Source: Mycolicibacter nonchromogenicus
Lineage (GTDB): Bacteria; Actinomycetota; Actinomycetes; Mycobacteriales; Mycobacteriaceae
Direction: 5' to 3'
NCBI RefSeq assembly: GCF_002101775.1
Contig: NZ_LQPI01000026.1
Location: forward strand, 18,286-82,285
Length of the DNA: 64,000 nt
Positions 26,304 through 35,365 of the stretch are shown in pieces. Each line of letters starts with the position of its first letter. The first letter of the stretch is position 1. The notes beneath the pieces are model-generated. The model did not search any database. It was not told the DNA's origin and was given only the letters and a program-made list of their open reading frames with translations. The position numbers were made by a program, and so were the translations under genes.

Positions 26304-27290
26304 CTAGCCGCGGATGCCCGCAATGGTGTCGGCCAGTGTTTCCCGGGGGGTTCGGAACACGATGCCGAAATCGCGTTCGGCAGGGGCGTCATCGGATTCG
26401 GGCATCTGGGTGTAGTACTGCATGCCCGCCTCGGTGACCGGAACCGAGAACGGCAGCGCCCGCTCGACTTGATCCAAGAAGCGGCCCGCCCAGCGCAGGG
26501 CGACATCGGGTACCGGCAGGGCGACCATGGGAGAACCCGACAACTCCTGAAGCAGGTTCGCCAACTCGCCCGGCGGCACCCGCCGGCCTCCGGCCATGTA
26601 CCGGCGCGGCCCACGGCCCGGCTCCAGCAGCGCCAGGTGCAGTGCCGCGAGGTCACGAACGTCGATCACCAGCCAGGCACTGCCACGCCCGGGAATGACG
26701 TGCATCTGCAGCGCCGCCCGCACACCTTCGCCGGCCTCCCCCAACCGGTCTCCGACCGGCGGCCCGAGCACCATGCCCGGATAGGTGATGTTGACCGGGG
26801 CGCCGGCGTCCTGCAGTCCGCGCGCGTAGAGGTCTTCGCGGGCTTTCGACCGGCCGTAGCCGTCGGTGCCCCCAGCCACCGGCAGGTCCGCGCGCAACAT
26901 CGTCAGTCCCGGGTGAAACAGCGCGGTGAAGCTGGAGACGTGAATGATCGGGTCCAGCCCCAACTCAACCGCCCCGCCGAGCACGTGGTGGGCACCGGCC
27001 GAGTTCGTGGACAACATCTGCTCCGTCTGGCGCGGATCGGTGGCCACCACCGCAGCAGCGTGGACGACCGCGTCGCAGCCGCGCAGCGCCTCGCGCACCG
27101 AGTCCGCGTCGGTGATGTCACCGACGACGTAGTCGGACACATCGACGCCGAGGCGCGCCACGCTGCTGTGCAGGCCCGCCGGGTTGCGGACCAGGAACCG
27201 CGGCCGGTGCCCGGCATCGGCGATCGCTTTGGCGGTCCAGCCCCCGACGAATCCGGTTCCACCGGTGATCAGTACGCGCATGGAGTCCAT
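26304..27290 (-). CDS. NAD(P)-dependent epimerase/dehydratase (extended SDR)
   Basis: 328 residues. VLITGGTGFVGGW is the nucleotide-binding loop, and YGRSKA supplies the YxxxK pair. HVSSFTALFH gives the catalytic Ser. Similar to dihydroflavonol-reductase/epimerase-like proteins acting on sugar nucleotides or steroid-like alcohols. ATG 27281, three codons in, is an alternative start. Forms a likely operon with the SGNH and acyltransferase genes upstream. Confidence 0.82.
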   Translation of the reverse strand: MDSMRVLITGGTGFVGGWTAKAIADAGHRPRFLVRNPAGLHSSVARLGVDVSDYVVGDITDADSVREALRGCDAVVHAAAVVATDPRQTEQMLSTNSAGAHHVLGGAVELGLDPIIHVSSFTALFHPGLTMLRADLPVAGGTDGYGRSKAREDLYARGLQDAGAPVNITYPGMVLGPPVGDRLGEAGEGVRAALQMHVIPGRGSAWLVIDVRDLAALHLALLEPGRGPRRYMAGGRRVPPGELANLLQELSGSPMVALPVPDVALRWAGRFLDQVERALPFSVPVTEAGMQYYTQMPESDDAPAERDFGIVFRTPRETLADTIAGIRG

Positions 27291-27334
27291 CTGCCCATAC
27301 TGCTGAGGCCGGTGGCGTTCCGTCCGGTTTTGGG

Positions 27335-28048
27335 CTAAGTGCGCCGGGGCAGCGCAGCACCGATCAGCGGGGCGATTTTGTCGGCCATGTAGGCGTGACC
27401 GGCGTCGGTGGGGTGTACCCCGTCCGGGCCGATCAGGTCGGGCATGCCGACGAACCACCGCTCCGCGAGCGGGTCGACGAACTCCGCATCGACGAGGCGT
27501 GCCTGGATGGCGAGCAGATCGCGGATCCGCCACACGTTGCCCGGGACCTCGGCGGTGGGCCACGGCGGCCCGATCACCAGCATCCGCGCCCCCGGCGCGG
27601 TACGGCGGGCCAAGCCCAGGGTGTCGCCGATCAGCCGGCTCAACTCCCCCGGGTCGACGTCCTGGTCGTTGCGCGAGCCGAAGAACACCACCAGGGCGTC
27701 GTCGGGTTGCACCACGCGGCGGGTCAGGTCGCCGAACAGGGAGCCGTGGTTGCCGGGCACGCCGTACCCCGCACCGCCCTCGGCCGCCACGTCGGCGCTG
27801 ACATAGACCCCGCGGCCGGCCAGGTTCTGCCATGCCCGCTCGGTCCAGTTCGCCGCACCGCGGCCGGTGTCCTCGTATCCGGAGGTGTAGGAGTCACCGA
27901 TCACCGCGATCCGATTCGGGGAGGCACTCAGCGGCACCGTTTCGTAGTGGCGCGGCGTCTCGTGATCGCGTGCGAGGTAACCGGTTCCCGCGACCACCGC
28001 GACGACACCGGTCACCATCGCCACGGCGAACGTCAGCACCCGACTCAC
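27335..28048 (-). CDS. Membrane-anchored SGNH/GDSL hydrolase
   Basis: 237 residues. An N-terminal hydrophobic segment (VLTFAVAMVTGVVAVVAGTGYLA) anchors or exports it. Block I is VIGDSYTSGY (Ser nucleophile), GSRND is the later block, and DGVHPTDAGH carries the Asp-His pair. GTG 28048 is chosen because GGGGAGGAAG lies just upstream; a longer form is possible but lacks a good site. It is likely an esterase or acyl transferase acting on an envelope component, together with the acyltransferase 19 bp upstream. Confidence 0.82.
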   Translation of the reverse strand: MSRVLTFAVAMVTGVVAVVAGTGYLARDHETPRHYETVPLSASPNRIAVIGDSYTSGYEDTGRGAANWTERAWQNLAGRGVYVSADVAAEGGAGYGVPGNHGSLFGDLTRRVVQPDDALVVFFGSRNDQDVDPGELSRLIGDTLGLARRTAPGARMLVIGPPWPTAEVPGNVWRIRDLLAIQARLVDAEFVDPLAERWFVGMPDLIGPDGVHPTDAGHAYMADKIAPLIGAALPRRT

Positions 28049-28067
28049 GGCTACTTCCTCCCCAGCT

Positions 28068-29348
28068 TCAGCGCAGACTAGCCGGAACCGCGACCTTGGC
28101 TTCGGCGAGGACGGCGTCGTCCGAGTCGTGCGAATCGTTCTCGTCATCCGGGTTGTCCGGCTCCGGCGGTTCCACCGCCAGGGGATCTTCGGCCGGTGTC
28201 ACCTGGGCGGATTCCGGCCGGGCACCGATCATCCTGCGCATCCAGTGCCGCCCGGGTTCTTCCACAGCGTGGAACAGCAGCATCGACAACAGTGTCGCCG
28301 CCACCAGCAGGCCGCACACCATCCATTTGGCCTCGGTCGCACCCTCGTCGAGCACGATATCGAACTGCTTGGCGGCCCAGTTCCACGACGTGTGCACCAA
28401 TTCATGGACCATGTACAGGCAGAACGAGATCTGCCCGCCGTAGACCATCGCGCGCGTGGACAGCAGCGCGGGAAGGCTGCCGATGCCGATCGCCAGGGCC
28501 ATCACCAGCGGCACGAACAGCACATCGACCAGGCCGCCGCTGTCGTAGAGCCCGGAGATCGGATGGCTGTCGAAGTAATACAGGATCGCGACCATGGCGG
28601 CGATGATCAGCGCCGAGCAATACCCGGCGGCGCGGCGGGCCGAGTCGGTCGGGCTGATCTTGCGTACCGCGGCGCAGGCCAGCGCGCCCGCGGTGAACTG
28701 CATGACGATGCGCGGCAACCAGCTCCACGGGCTGTAGAACTCGCCCGTCGCCAGCAACAGCAGCAGCGGCGGGAGCGAGGCGATGATCGCCAGTATCGCC
28801 AGCCCGCGCGCGGAGGTGACCCGCATCATCCGGTAGACCGCCAGCACCAGCACGCCGAATAAGAGGTACGCCAGCCACTCGGCGCTGATCGACCAGGCCG
28901 GCCCGTCCCAGCTCGTCCCGTCGAAGAACGGCTCGAACCACAACTGCACCAGCAGGACCTGCCGCACGTAGCTGATCGCGGTGAACCGGCTGAGATCCTC
29001 GGTCGGGACGTGGCCGACGTGCAGGGTGAAGATCACCCACAGCAGCGCCAGGTGCATGGTCACCAGGTAGATCGGCCAGACCCGGGCGAGGCGCAGCCAC
29101 AGGAAGTGCACGGTGGCGCGCACGGAGAACGTCTCCCCCATGCGCTCCAAGTAGTTCCAGGTCAGCACGAAGCCGCTGAGGATGAAGAACAGGTCGACGC
29201 CCTGGGCGCCGCGGTCGAGCACCGGGGCAAGCGTGTCGCTGAGCTGCGGGGACGCCAGTTGCAGCAGGGGCCGGAAGTGAAACAGCACCACCCAGACAGC
29301 GGCGATGATGCGAAGCCCGGTCAGTGCCTTGATCTCTCCGCTGCGCAC
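28068..29348 (-). CDS. Acyltransferase-3 family membrane protein
   Basis: 426 residues with about ten membrane helices. The N-terminus (EIKALTGLRIIAAVWVVLFHF) contains the family Arg and His, and RGAQGVDLFFILSGFVL is the classic acyltransferase-3 loop. A charged, acidic cytoplasmic tail follows the last helix. These proteins move acyl groups onto envelope sugars or lipids. GTG 29348 is preferred, with GAAAGAG before it. Divergent from the ceramidase gene; first gene of an operon with the SGNH hydrolase. Confidence 0.82.
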   Translation of the reverse strand: MRSGEIKALTGLRIIAAVWVVLFHFRPLLQLASPQLSDTLAPVLDRGAQGVDLFFILSGFVLTWNYLERMGETFSVRATVHFLWLRLARVWPIYLVTMHLALLWVIFTLHVGHVPTEDLSRFTAISYVRQVLLVQLWFEPFFDGTSWDGPAWSISAEWLAYLLFGVLVLAVYRMMRVTSARGLAILAIIASLPPLLLLLATGEFYSPWSWLPRIVMQFTAGALACAAVRKISPTDSARRAAGYCSALIIAAMVAILYYFDSHPISGLYDSGGLVDVLFVPLVMALAIGIGSLPALLSTRAMVYGGQISFCLYMVHELVHTSWNWAAKQFDIVLDEGATEAKWMVCGLLVAATLLSMLLFHAVEEPGRHWMRRMIGARPESAQVTPAEDPLAVEPPEPDNPDDENDSHDSDDAVLAEAKVAVPASLR

Positions 29349-29541
29349 AACACTCTTTCGCCGGTGGGCATCGCATGTCCTGACTGCCTCGGGTGCGGGC
29401 CCACCGAGACGGCCCGGCGATCGGCAGCCGCAGCCCGGTGGCCGGCAGCCCTCGCAGACTAACAGCGGGACTGTCCCGGGTGAAGTAATCGACCGGGCAC
29501 GTCGGCGACCCAACCGAAGTGCCGTTGTGAATACTGTAGCG

Positions 29542-31497
29542 ATGCCAGAGGACTATCAGGTTGGGCGCGGAATCGCCGACATCACCGGCGAGGCGGCCGA
29601 GTGCGGAATGCTCGGCTACGGCGTGGCCTCGCAACAGACCGACGGCCTGCACAACCGGCTGCGCGCGCGGGCATTCGTCATCGTCGATCCGGCCGCCGGA
29701 ACCCGGCTGCTGCTGGTGGTCTGTGAGATTCCGCTGCTGCTGGAAAGCGTGCACCGCGAGGTGCTCGCACGTCTGGCCGCGACCTATGGCGAGCTGTACA
29801 CGTTCGGCAACGTGATGTTGACGGCGACGCACACCCATTGCGGCCCGGGCGGCTACTCCGACCACCGGCTCTACAACTCCAACACCAAGGGGTTCCGGCC
29901 TCAGACCTTCAACGCGATCGTCGACGGGATCTGCGAAGCCGTCGAGCGAGCGCACGCCGACCTCGCTCCCGCCCAGCTGAGCCTGGCCGTGGGCCGGTTG
30001 CACGATGCCAGCTGCAACCGCTCGCCGTCGTCGTTCGCCCGCAACCCGGAGGCCGAGCGCGCTCACTTCCCGGACAAGATCGATCCGCAGACCACCCTGC
30101 TGCGTATCGAACGCGAAGGCCGGCTGGTCGGGGCGGTGAACTGGTTTGCCACCCACGGCACGTCCATGACCAACCGCAACACCTTGATCAGTGGCGACAA
30201 CAAGGGTTACGCCGCCTACCTGTGCGAGCGCCGGGACCATGGCGTCGACTACCTGGCCGCGGAGCCACCGGACTTCATCGCGGCCTTCGCTCAGACCAAC
30301 TCCGGGGACATGTCGCCCAATATCGGTCAGCGGCCCGGCAGCGGACCCACCGACGACGAATTCGAGAACACCCGGATCATCGGGTCCCGCCAAGCCGTGG
30401 CGGCCACCGAACTGACCCTGGGGCACGGCACCGCGGTCACCGGGGGCCTCGACGCCCGCGCCACCTATGTCGACCTGACCGATTTCGAGGTGCGGCCCGA
30501 ATTCACCGGCGACGGCCGGGCCCATCGCACCGGCCCCGCGATCGCGGGCGCCTCCTGCCTGGCCGGCACCGACGAAGGTGCCGGTCCGGCGTACCCGGTG
30601 TTCAAGCAGGGCCGCAACCGGTTCTTCGACAGCCTGATCGCCAACACGGTGTACCGCCTCTCCCCCCGCCTGCGTGACGCGCAGGCGCCCAAGGGAGCGG
30701 TGGGTCCCGGCATCCGGCTGAACAAGGCCCTGTCGATGCTGATGCCCGAAGGCGGCCCGGTGCAATTGCTGCGCATCGGGCAGCTCTACCTGATCGGCAT
30801 TCCCGCCGAAGTGACCATCGTGGCGGGACTGCGGTTGCGCCGCACGGTGGCGCAGATCGTCGGGGCCGAACTGCGCGACGTGTTGGTGGCCGGCTACAGC
30901 AACGGCTACCTGCACTACGTGACCACGCCGGAGGAATACGACGAGCAGCGCTACGAGGGTGGCAGCACCCTGTTCGGGCGCTGGGAGCTGCCGGCCCTGC
31001 AGCAGGTGGTGTCCGAGCTGGCCACCGCGATGCGCGACCAACGGCCGGCGCCGCCGGGCACGCGTCCCGCTGAACCGTCCCGTCTGCGGCGTTCCCGGCA
31101 CCGGACGAAGCCGGATGCGCTGGCCGCCGGCCGGCGGTACGGCGATGTCTTGGAAGCCCCGCTGCCCGCGTACCAGCCGGGCGCCACGGTGTCGGCGGTT
31201 TTCGCCGGCGCGTACCCGAACAATGACCTGCATCGCGGTGGCACCTATGTGCGGGTGGAGCACCAAACGGATGGCCGGTGGCGCACCGTGGCCGACGACG
31301 GGGACTGGTCGACGACCTTCCGCTGGCGACGGGTCGGCCGGCGCGGGTCCACCGTCACGGTCACCTGGGCCGTTCCCGAAGACACCGCTGCGGGGCGATA
31401 CCGGCTCCGCTATGACGGCGATGCCCGGGATCGAGACGGGCGGATCAGCGCGTTCAGCGGGGCGACCGAGCCGTTCGATATCTCACCAAAGCGTTAA
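29542..31497 (+). CDS. Neutral/alkaline ceramidase
   Basis: 651 residues. TATHTHCGPGGYS is a zinc-binding motif, and QTNSGDMSPNIG holds the nucleophilic Ser of this family; ATHGTSM supplies a further His. The C-terminal 150 residues form the expected immunoglobulin-like domain. It hydrolyses the N-acyl link of ceramide, giving sphingosine and fatty acid. No clear signal peptide at ATG 29542, so export route is uncertain. M. tuberculosis has a comparable ceramidase (Rv0669c). Confidence 0.88.
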   Translation: MPEDYQVGRGIADITGEAAECGMLGYGVASQQTDGLHNRLRARAFVIVDPAAGTRLLLVVCEIPLLLESVHREVLARLAATYGELYTFGNVMLTATHTHCGPGGYSDHRLYNSNTKGFRPQTFNAIVDGICEAVERAHADLAPAQLSLAVGRLHDASCNRSPSSFARNPEAERAHFPDKIDPQTTLLRIEREGRLVGAVNWFATHGTSMTNRNTLISGDNKGYAAYLCERRDHGVDYLAAEPPDFIAAFAQTNSGDMSPNIGQRPGSGPTDDEFENTRIIGSRQAVAATELTLGHGTAVTGGLDARATYVDLTDFEVRPEFTGDGRAHRTGPAIAGASCLAGTDEGAGPAYPVFKQGRNRFFDSLIANTVYRLSPRLRDAQAPKGAVGPGIRLNKALSMLMPEGGPVQLLRIGQLYLIGIPAEVTIVAGLRLRRTVAQIVGAELRDVLVAGYSNGYLHYVTTPEEYDEQRYEGGSTLFGRWELPALQQVVSELATAMRDQRPAPPGTRPAEPSRLRRSRHRTKPDALAAGRRYGDVLEAPLPAYQPGATVSAVFAGAYPNNDLHRGGTYVRVEHQTDGRWRTVADDGDWSTTFRWRRVGRRGSTVTVTWAVPEDTAAGRYRLRYDGDARDRDGRISAFSGATEPFDISPKR

Positions 31498-31595
31498 TCG
31501 GTCGCCCATGTGGCCTTAACTTCGCCGCATAACGTCGGAAACATCGAGGTCGGCGCAGCTGCCGACGGCGGTCGACGCGGAAGGCGGGGGCTGGA

Positions 31596-32042
31596 ATGGC
31601 AATCGAGACCACCACACGGGGCACAGCACAGATCAACCCGGTCGTCGAGTGCGGCGGGGCACAGATTCGGGCGCACTACCGTCACCTTGCGACGGTGATC
31701 GCGATCCGGGGGCGCATCGACTCCACCAACGTGGACCAGCTCAGTGAACACGCCCGGCGCTTCGTGCTCGCCAAGGAGCCGCTGGTGCTCGACCTGAGCG
31801 GGGTCACCTCGTTCGCCGCCGCCGGCATCTGGTTGCTGTGCGTCCTGGACGGCGACTGCCGTGCCGCGGGAGTGGAGTGGACCCTCATCGAGAGCGCGTC
31901 GGTGCATGAACTGCTGGGCGACTTCGACGAGGACGCCATGTTCCCGACATCGCGGTCGGTGGAGCAGGCGCTGCACGCTCGTGCCGACGGCAACGACCAG
32001 CGCCGTCAACTGCTGCTGCCGCTGTTCCAGAAGTCGGCCTGA
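31596..32042 (+). CDS. STAS-domain protein (anti-anti-sigma-like)
   Basis: 148 residues. TVIAIRGRIDSTNVDQ and LVLDLSGVTSFAAAG are the two diagnostic STAS segments, with the phosphorylatable Ser/Thr region before FAAAG. It may bind an anti-sigma factor kinase and release a sigma factor, or act in another partner switch. No anti-sigma gene is adjacent. The PAP2 reading frame begins within its end. Confidence 0.82.
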   Translation: MAIETTTRGTAQINPVVECGGAQIRAHYRHLATVIAIRGRIDSTNVDQLSEHARRFVLAKEPLVLDLSGVTSFAAAGIWLLCVLDGDCRAAGVEWTLIESASVHELLGDFDEDAMFPTSRSVEQALHARADGNDQRRQLLLPLFQKSA

Positions 32043-32745
32043 GATAGGTCGAGGACTCGCCACCGTACTGCGTTGGTGGCCGCTGGCCGGCGTGTTGGCG
32101 ACGCTGGCGCTCGGTTGGGCGGTGGGACGCGGCTCGACACCGATCGACGACTGGTTCAGCCACGCGACCGGCACCGTTCTCGGCGAGCAGCCCCGGTGGC
32201 TACTGACCTTCACCAGCGGCTGGCTGATGCTGGCGGTGACGGTGGTGTGCCTGGTGGTGGCCTTATCGCGCAGGCAGTGGGCGCTGGCGACCGCGGTCCT
32301 GGCCTGCCCGTTCGCCGTCACCGCCGTCACCGTGGTGCTCAAGCACCTCTTCGATCGGCGTAACGGGCCCTACCTCGAATACCCCAGCGGCCATACCGCG
32401 CTGTTGGTCGCGGTGCTGGGAATGATGGTTCTGGTGGCCGGCTCGGCACTGGCCCGGATCTGGGCTCTGGCCGCGGCGATTCTGCTGAGCCTGCTGGGCA
32501 TTCTCGGTCTGGTGGGCTGCGGCTACCACTACGTCACCGACACCGTGGGCGCGGTCATGCTCGCCACCGCGCTGGTGTCGGCGACGGCTCGGTTAACGTC
32601 TGCGTGTGATCGTGCTGCTGCCCCCGTCGGAGACCAAACGCACCGGCGGCGACGGGCCCCCGCTGCGCCTGGAGACACTGAGCTCCCCACAACTCACGGG
32701 CCTGAGGGCGGAACTGGTCGACGAGCTGGTGGAGCTGGCCGCTGA
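31981..32745 (+). CDS. PAP2-family membrane phosphatase
   Basis: About 254 residues from GTG 31981; the start is uncertain because no ATG or Shine-Dalgarno is near the first helix (WWPLAGVLATLALGWAVG). Phosphatase motifs are present: KHLFDRRNGPYLEYPSGH and the third block GCGYHYVTDTVGA. Five or six helices are seen. It likely removes a phosphate from a lipid or prenyl phosphate. Its last 47 codons overlap the yaaA gene in another frame (32606-32745), and its first 21 codons overlap the STAS gene. Confidence 0.72.
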   Translation: MPTATTSAVNCCCRCSRSRPEIGRGLATVLRWWPLAGVLATLALGWAVGRGSTPIDDWFSHATGTVLGEQPRWLLTFTSGWLMLAVTVVCLVVALSRRQWALATAVLACPFAVTAVTVVLKHLFDRRNGPYLEYPSGHTALLVAVLGMMVLVAGSALARIWALAAAILLSLLGILGLVGCGYHYVTDTVGAVMLATALVSATARLTSACDRAAAPVGDQTHRRRRAPAAPGDTELPTTHGPEGGTGRRAGGAGR

Positions 32746-33352
32746 TCCAGAGGTCAGCCGCAGCGCACTGGGCTTGTCGGCGTCCCAAGACGCTGAGATC
32801 GAGCGCAACGCCGCATTGCGCACCGCTGCCACGACTCCGGCAATTCAGCGCTACACCGGAGTGTTGTATGACGCGCTGGACGTCGACTCGCTGCGCGGCG
32901 CCGCAGCCGCCCGGGCCGGCGCACGATTGGCCGTCGGCTCCGCCCTGTTCGGCATGCTGCGGGCAACGGATCCCATACCGGCATACCGCCTCTCGGCGTC
33001 AGCCAAGCTGCCCGGAAAGCCGGGATTGGCCAAGCGCTGGCGCCCCGTGCTGGAGCCGGTGCTGGCCGAGATCGCCTCGGCCGAACTGATCGTCGACCTG
33101 CGGTCCGGGTCCTATGCGGCACTGGCCGGGATCCCGGGTTCCGTCCGTGTCGATGTGGTTGCCGAGCACCCCGACGGGCGACGAATCTCGGTGAGTCACT
33201 TCAACAAAGCGCACAAGGGGCGACTGGCACGGGCCCTGGCCAGCACCAGGGCCGAACCTGATGATGCCGCCGCGGTGGCCGCCATCGCCCGGCGGGCCGG
33301 CATGCGGGTGGAACGCGACGACCGCCGACTGACGATTGTGGTTGCCGCCTGA
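32606..33352 (+). CDS. yaaA: YaaA-family peroxide stress protein
   Basis: 248 residues. VIVLLPPSETK at the N-terminus, RYTGVLYDALD, LVDLRSGSYAAL and SHFNKAHKGRLARAL are conserved in the YaaA (DUF328) family, which in E. coli limits intracellular iron and DNA damage during peroxide stress. GTG 32606 gives the usual N-terminus. It overlaps the PAP2 gene by 140 bp in a different frame. Confidence 0.85.
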   Translation: MIVLLPPSETKRTGGDGPPLRLETLSSPQLTGLRAELVDELVELAADPEVSRSALGLSASQDAEIERNAALRTAATTPAIQRYTGVLYDALDVDSLRGAAAARAGARLAVGSALFGMLRATDPIPAYRLSASAKLPGKPGLAKRWRPVLEPVLAEIASAELIVDLRSGSYAALAGIPGSVRVDVVAEHPDGRRISVSHFNKAHKGRLARALASTRAEPDDAAAVAAIARRAGMRVERDDRRLTIVVAA

Positions 33353-33369
33353 CAGGCCACAATGGGCAG

Positions 33370-34029
33370 ATGCGGAGTCTGCCGAGGGTGATTGTTGCTG
33401 CGTTGCTGCTCGCCGGGGCCTCCGGCACTGCGTCCGCGGCCCCGGGAGCGGAGGTGCCCCCGCTGTCGGAGCAGGCGCGGGCCGCCGGGTTCGTCGACGT
33501 GCGGACCGTGGTGCCGGACGCCATCATCGACCTGCGCTATGCCACCGCGAACAACTTCGTGGGTGAACAGCTCTACCCGTCGAACGCTCGGTGTCTGGTG
33601 CACGAGTCGCTGGCGCCGGGTTTGGCGACGGCGGCCGCCGCGCTGCGCAGCCGAGGCCGACTATTGGTGTTCTGGGACTGCTACCGGCCCCACAACGTGC
33701 AGGTGCGCATGTTCGAGGTGGTGCCGAACCCGAACTGGGTGGCCCGTCCGGGCTCGTTGGCCCGCAGCCACGAGACCGGGCGCTCGGTCGACGTGACGAC
33801 CGCCGACGCCTATGGGCGATTGTCGGAGATGGGCACCGGATTCGATGACTTCTCGCCGACGGCAATGGCATTCGCCGAGGGGATCAGCGCCCGCGCCACG
33901 GCCGAGCGCGCCGCGCTGCGCGACGCGATGAGTGCCGGCGGCCTGGCCTACTACGCCGGGGAATGGTGGCATTTCAACGGGCCGGGCGCCGACGTGGGGC
34001 GCCCGATCCTGGACGTGCCGGTCAACTAG
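33370..34029 (+). CDS. Secreted VanX-like D-Ala-D-Ala dipeptidase (M15D)
   Basis: 219 residues. An N-terminal signal sequence ends near ASAAPGA. Zinc ligands are His134 and Asp141 in [10 protein letters not shown] and His201 in EWWHF, with Glu198 as catalytic base; [10 protein letters not shown] and [10 protein letters not shown] are typical of VanX/DdpX. It should hydrolyse D-Ala-D-Ala dipeptide outside the membrane, perhaps in peptidoglycan recycling. Its end overlaps the convergent thiamine-binding gene by 8 bp. Confidence 0.85.
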   Translation: MRSLPRVIVAALLLAGASGTASAAPGAEVPPLSEQARAAGFVDVRTVVPDAIIDLRYATANNFVGEQLYPSNARCLVHESLAPGLATAAAALRSRGRLLVFWDCYRPHNVQVRMFEVVPNPNWVARPGSLARSHETGRSVDVTTADAYGRLSEMGTGFDDFSPTAMAFAEGISARATAERAALRDAMSAGGLAYYAGEWWHFNGPGADVGRPILDVPVN

Positions 34030-34342
34030 GCGGCGCCGCCAGGTGCCGTTCCACCGATTCGACCTTGGTGTTCATCGCGTCGACCGCGCCATCTCGCCAG
34101 TCGGCCTTGATCACGGTGCTGACCCGGGGTGAACGCGCGGCAACCGCTTCCACCGCCCGTTGCACCACGCCCATCGCTTCGGCCCAGCTGTCGCTTTCGA
34201 TCACGGTGAACATGGAATCGGTGCGATTGGGCAGGCCCGACTCCCGAACGACCCGGACCGCCTCCGCGACGATCTCGCCGACTCCCTCCCCCACGCCGAG
34301 CGGCGTTACCGAGAACGCAACCAAGACCGACACGTGACTCAC
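34022..34342 (-). CDS. Thiamine-binding MTH1187/YkoF-like protein
   Basis: 106 residues. [11 protein letters not shown], then [18 protein letters not shown] and DSMFTVIE, match the MTH1187 family that binds thiamine or similar ligands. GTG 34342 follows GGGAGGG and is preferred over a start 28 codons upstream. Divergent from dtd with a 43-bp gap. Confidence 0.75.
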   Translation of the reverse strand: MSHVSVLVAFSVTPLGVGEGVGEIVAEAVRVVRESGLPNRTDSMFTVIESDSWAEAMGVVQRAVEAVAARSPRVSTVIKADWRDGAVDAMNTKVESVERHLAAPPS

Positions 34343-34385
34343 CCCTCCCGGAAGGCACACGGCCAGCCTACTTAGCATCGTGGCC

Positions 34386-34817
34386 GTGCGAGTTCTTCTC
34401 CAGCGTGTCTCATCGGCCCGCGTCACGGTCGACGGTCAGACGGTCGGCGCGATCGAACCGGACGGCCAGGGCCTGCTGGCACTCGTCGGCGTGACCCACA
34501 GCGACGATGCCGCCAAGGCCCAACGACTCGCCGAAAAGCTTTGGCAGTTACGCATTCTCGACGATCAGAAATCGGCAGCGGATGTGGGTGCGCCGATTCT
34601 GGTGGTCAGCCAGTTCACGCTCTACGCCGACACCGCCAAGGGGCGGCGGCCATCGTGGAATGCCGCGGCGCCGGGTCCGGTCGCCGAACCTCTGGTCGCC
34701 GAGTTCGCCGAGGCATTGCGAAAGTTGGGCGCACAGGTGGCGACCGGGCAGTTCGGGGCGCATATGCAGGTGGAGTTGGTCAACGACGGCCCGGTGACGG
34801 TGCTGCTCGAGATCTGA
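34386..34817 (+). CDS. dtd: D-aminoacyl-tRNA deacylase
   Basis: 143 residues, the normal size. [16 protein letters not shown] at the start, [17 protein letters not shown] and the C-terminal [10 protein letters not shown] are the two active-site signatures of Dtd. It removes D-amino acids (and glycine from tRNA-Ala) mischarged on tRNA. GTG 34386 gives the family N-terminus; a GTG two codons upstream (34380) is a weaker choice. Confidence 0.92.
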   Translation: MRVLLQRVSSARVTVDGQTVGAIEPDGQGLLALVGVTHSDDAAKAQRLAEKLWQLRILDDQKSAADVGAPILVVSQFTLYADTAKGRRPSWNAAAPGPVAEPLVAEFAEALRKLGAQVATGQFGAHMQVELVNDGPVTVLLEI

Positions 34818-34852
34818 GCCGAAATCCGGGCCGTGGACGCTACGGTGGCCGG

Positions 34853-35278
34853 ATGAACACAGCTGCCAAGATCCGTTGCGGAGTGTATGCCGTCAGCGCC
34901 GTCGCTGCGCTTGTCGCCACCTGGAGTCAGAATCTGGCCTACGACGGATCCGCCTTCCTTTCCCAGTTCCTGCCGGACACCGCGGTGACAGCGGCGTCAC
35001 GCTCGATCACCGCGGACATCCTGATGCTCTCGGTGCCGGTGACGGTGCTGATGGTCTCCGAGGCCCGCAAACACAATGTGCGGTTCGTCTGGGCCTATGT
35101 CTTCGGCGCGTTCGTCACGGCGATCAGCTTCACGTTCCCGCTGTTTCTGATTGCCCGGGAACGGCGAATGGCCGCCGAAAGTGCCTCGGCGCCCGGGCTG
35201 GGCGCGGTTGATGTGGCGCTGCTGGCGGTGGCCACACTGGTGCCGATCGTCGGCACCCTGTGGGTCGTCACCCAGTAG
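34853..35278 (+). CDS. Small integral membrane protein (DUF2834-like)
   Basis: 141 residues with about four hydrophobic segments: CGVYAVSAVAALVATWSQ, ITADILMLSVPVTVLMV, FVWAYVFGAFVTAISFTF and DVALLAVATLVPIVGTL. The spacing resembles DUF2834 proteins. No catalytic motif is visible. It follows dtd by 35 bp and may be cotranscribed, without an evident functional tie. Confidence 0.7.
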   Translation: MNTAAKIRCGVYAVSAVAALVATWSQNLAYDGSAFLSQFLPDTAVTAASRSITADILMLSVPVTVLMVSEARKHNVRFVWAYVFGAFVTAISFTFPLFLIARERRMAAESASAPGLGAVDVALLAVATLVPIVGTLWVVTQ

Positions 35279-35335
35279 GTGCCGCCCGCGATTCCCTCAC
35301 TGTCTTCTTAGTAGGCCACTCCCCGAGGCCCGTTT

Positions 35336-35358
35336 TTGTCGGTGCATCGAACTAGTGT
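35336..35358 (+). promoter_or_regulatory. PafBC-type (RecA-independent) DNA-damage promoter
   Basis: TTGTCGGTG (35336-35344), eight bases, TAGTGT (35353-35358): an exact match to the published mycobacterial motif tTGTCRGTG-N8-TAnnnT recognised by PafBC with SigA. The -10 element ends seven bases before the ATG at 35366, so the transcript is predicted to be leaderless or nearly so. Confidence 0.75.
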
Positions 35359-35362
35359 TCGA
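35347..35362. promoter_or_regulatory. LexA SOS box
   Basis: TCGAAC, TAGT, GTTCGA: an exact match to the mycobacterial SOS box TCGAAC-N4-GTTCGA. It covers the -10 of the PafBC promoter, so LexA would block the same start. Confidence 0.85.
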
Positions 35363-35365
35363 TAT

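Noticed and set aside
28402..31266. A 954-codon open frame antisense to the acyltransferase and ceramidase genes
   Set aside because: It runs opposite two genes with clear catalytic motifs, has Arg/Gly/His-rich composition typical of a high-G+C shadow frame, and shows no domain.
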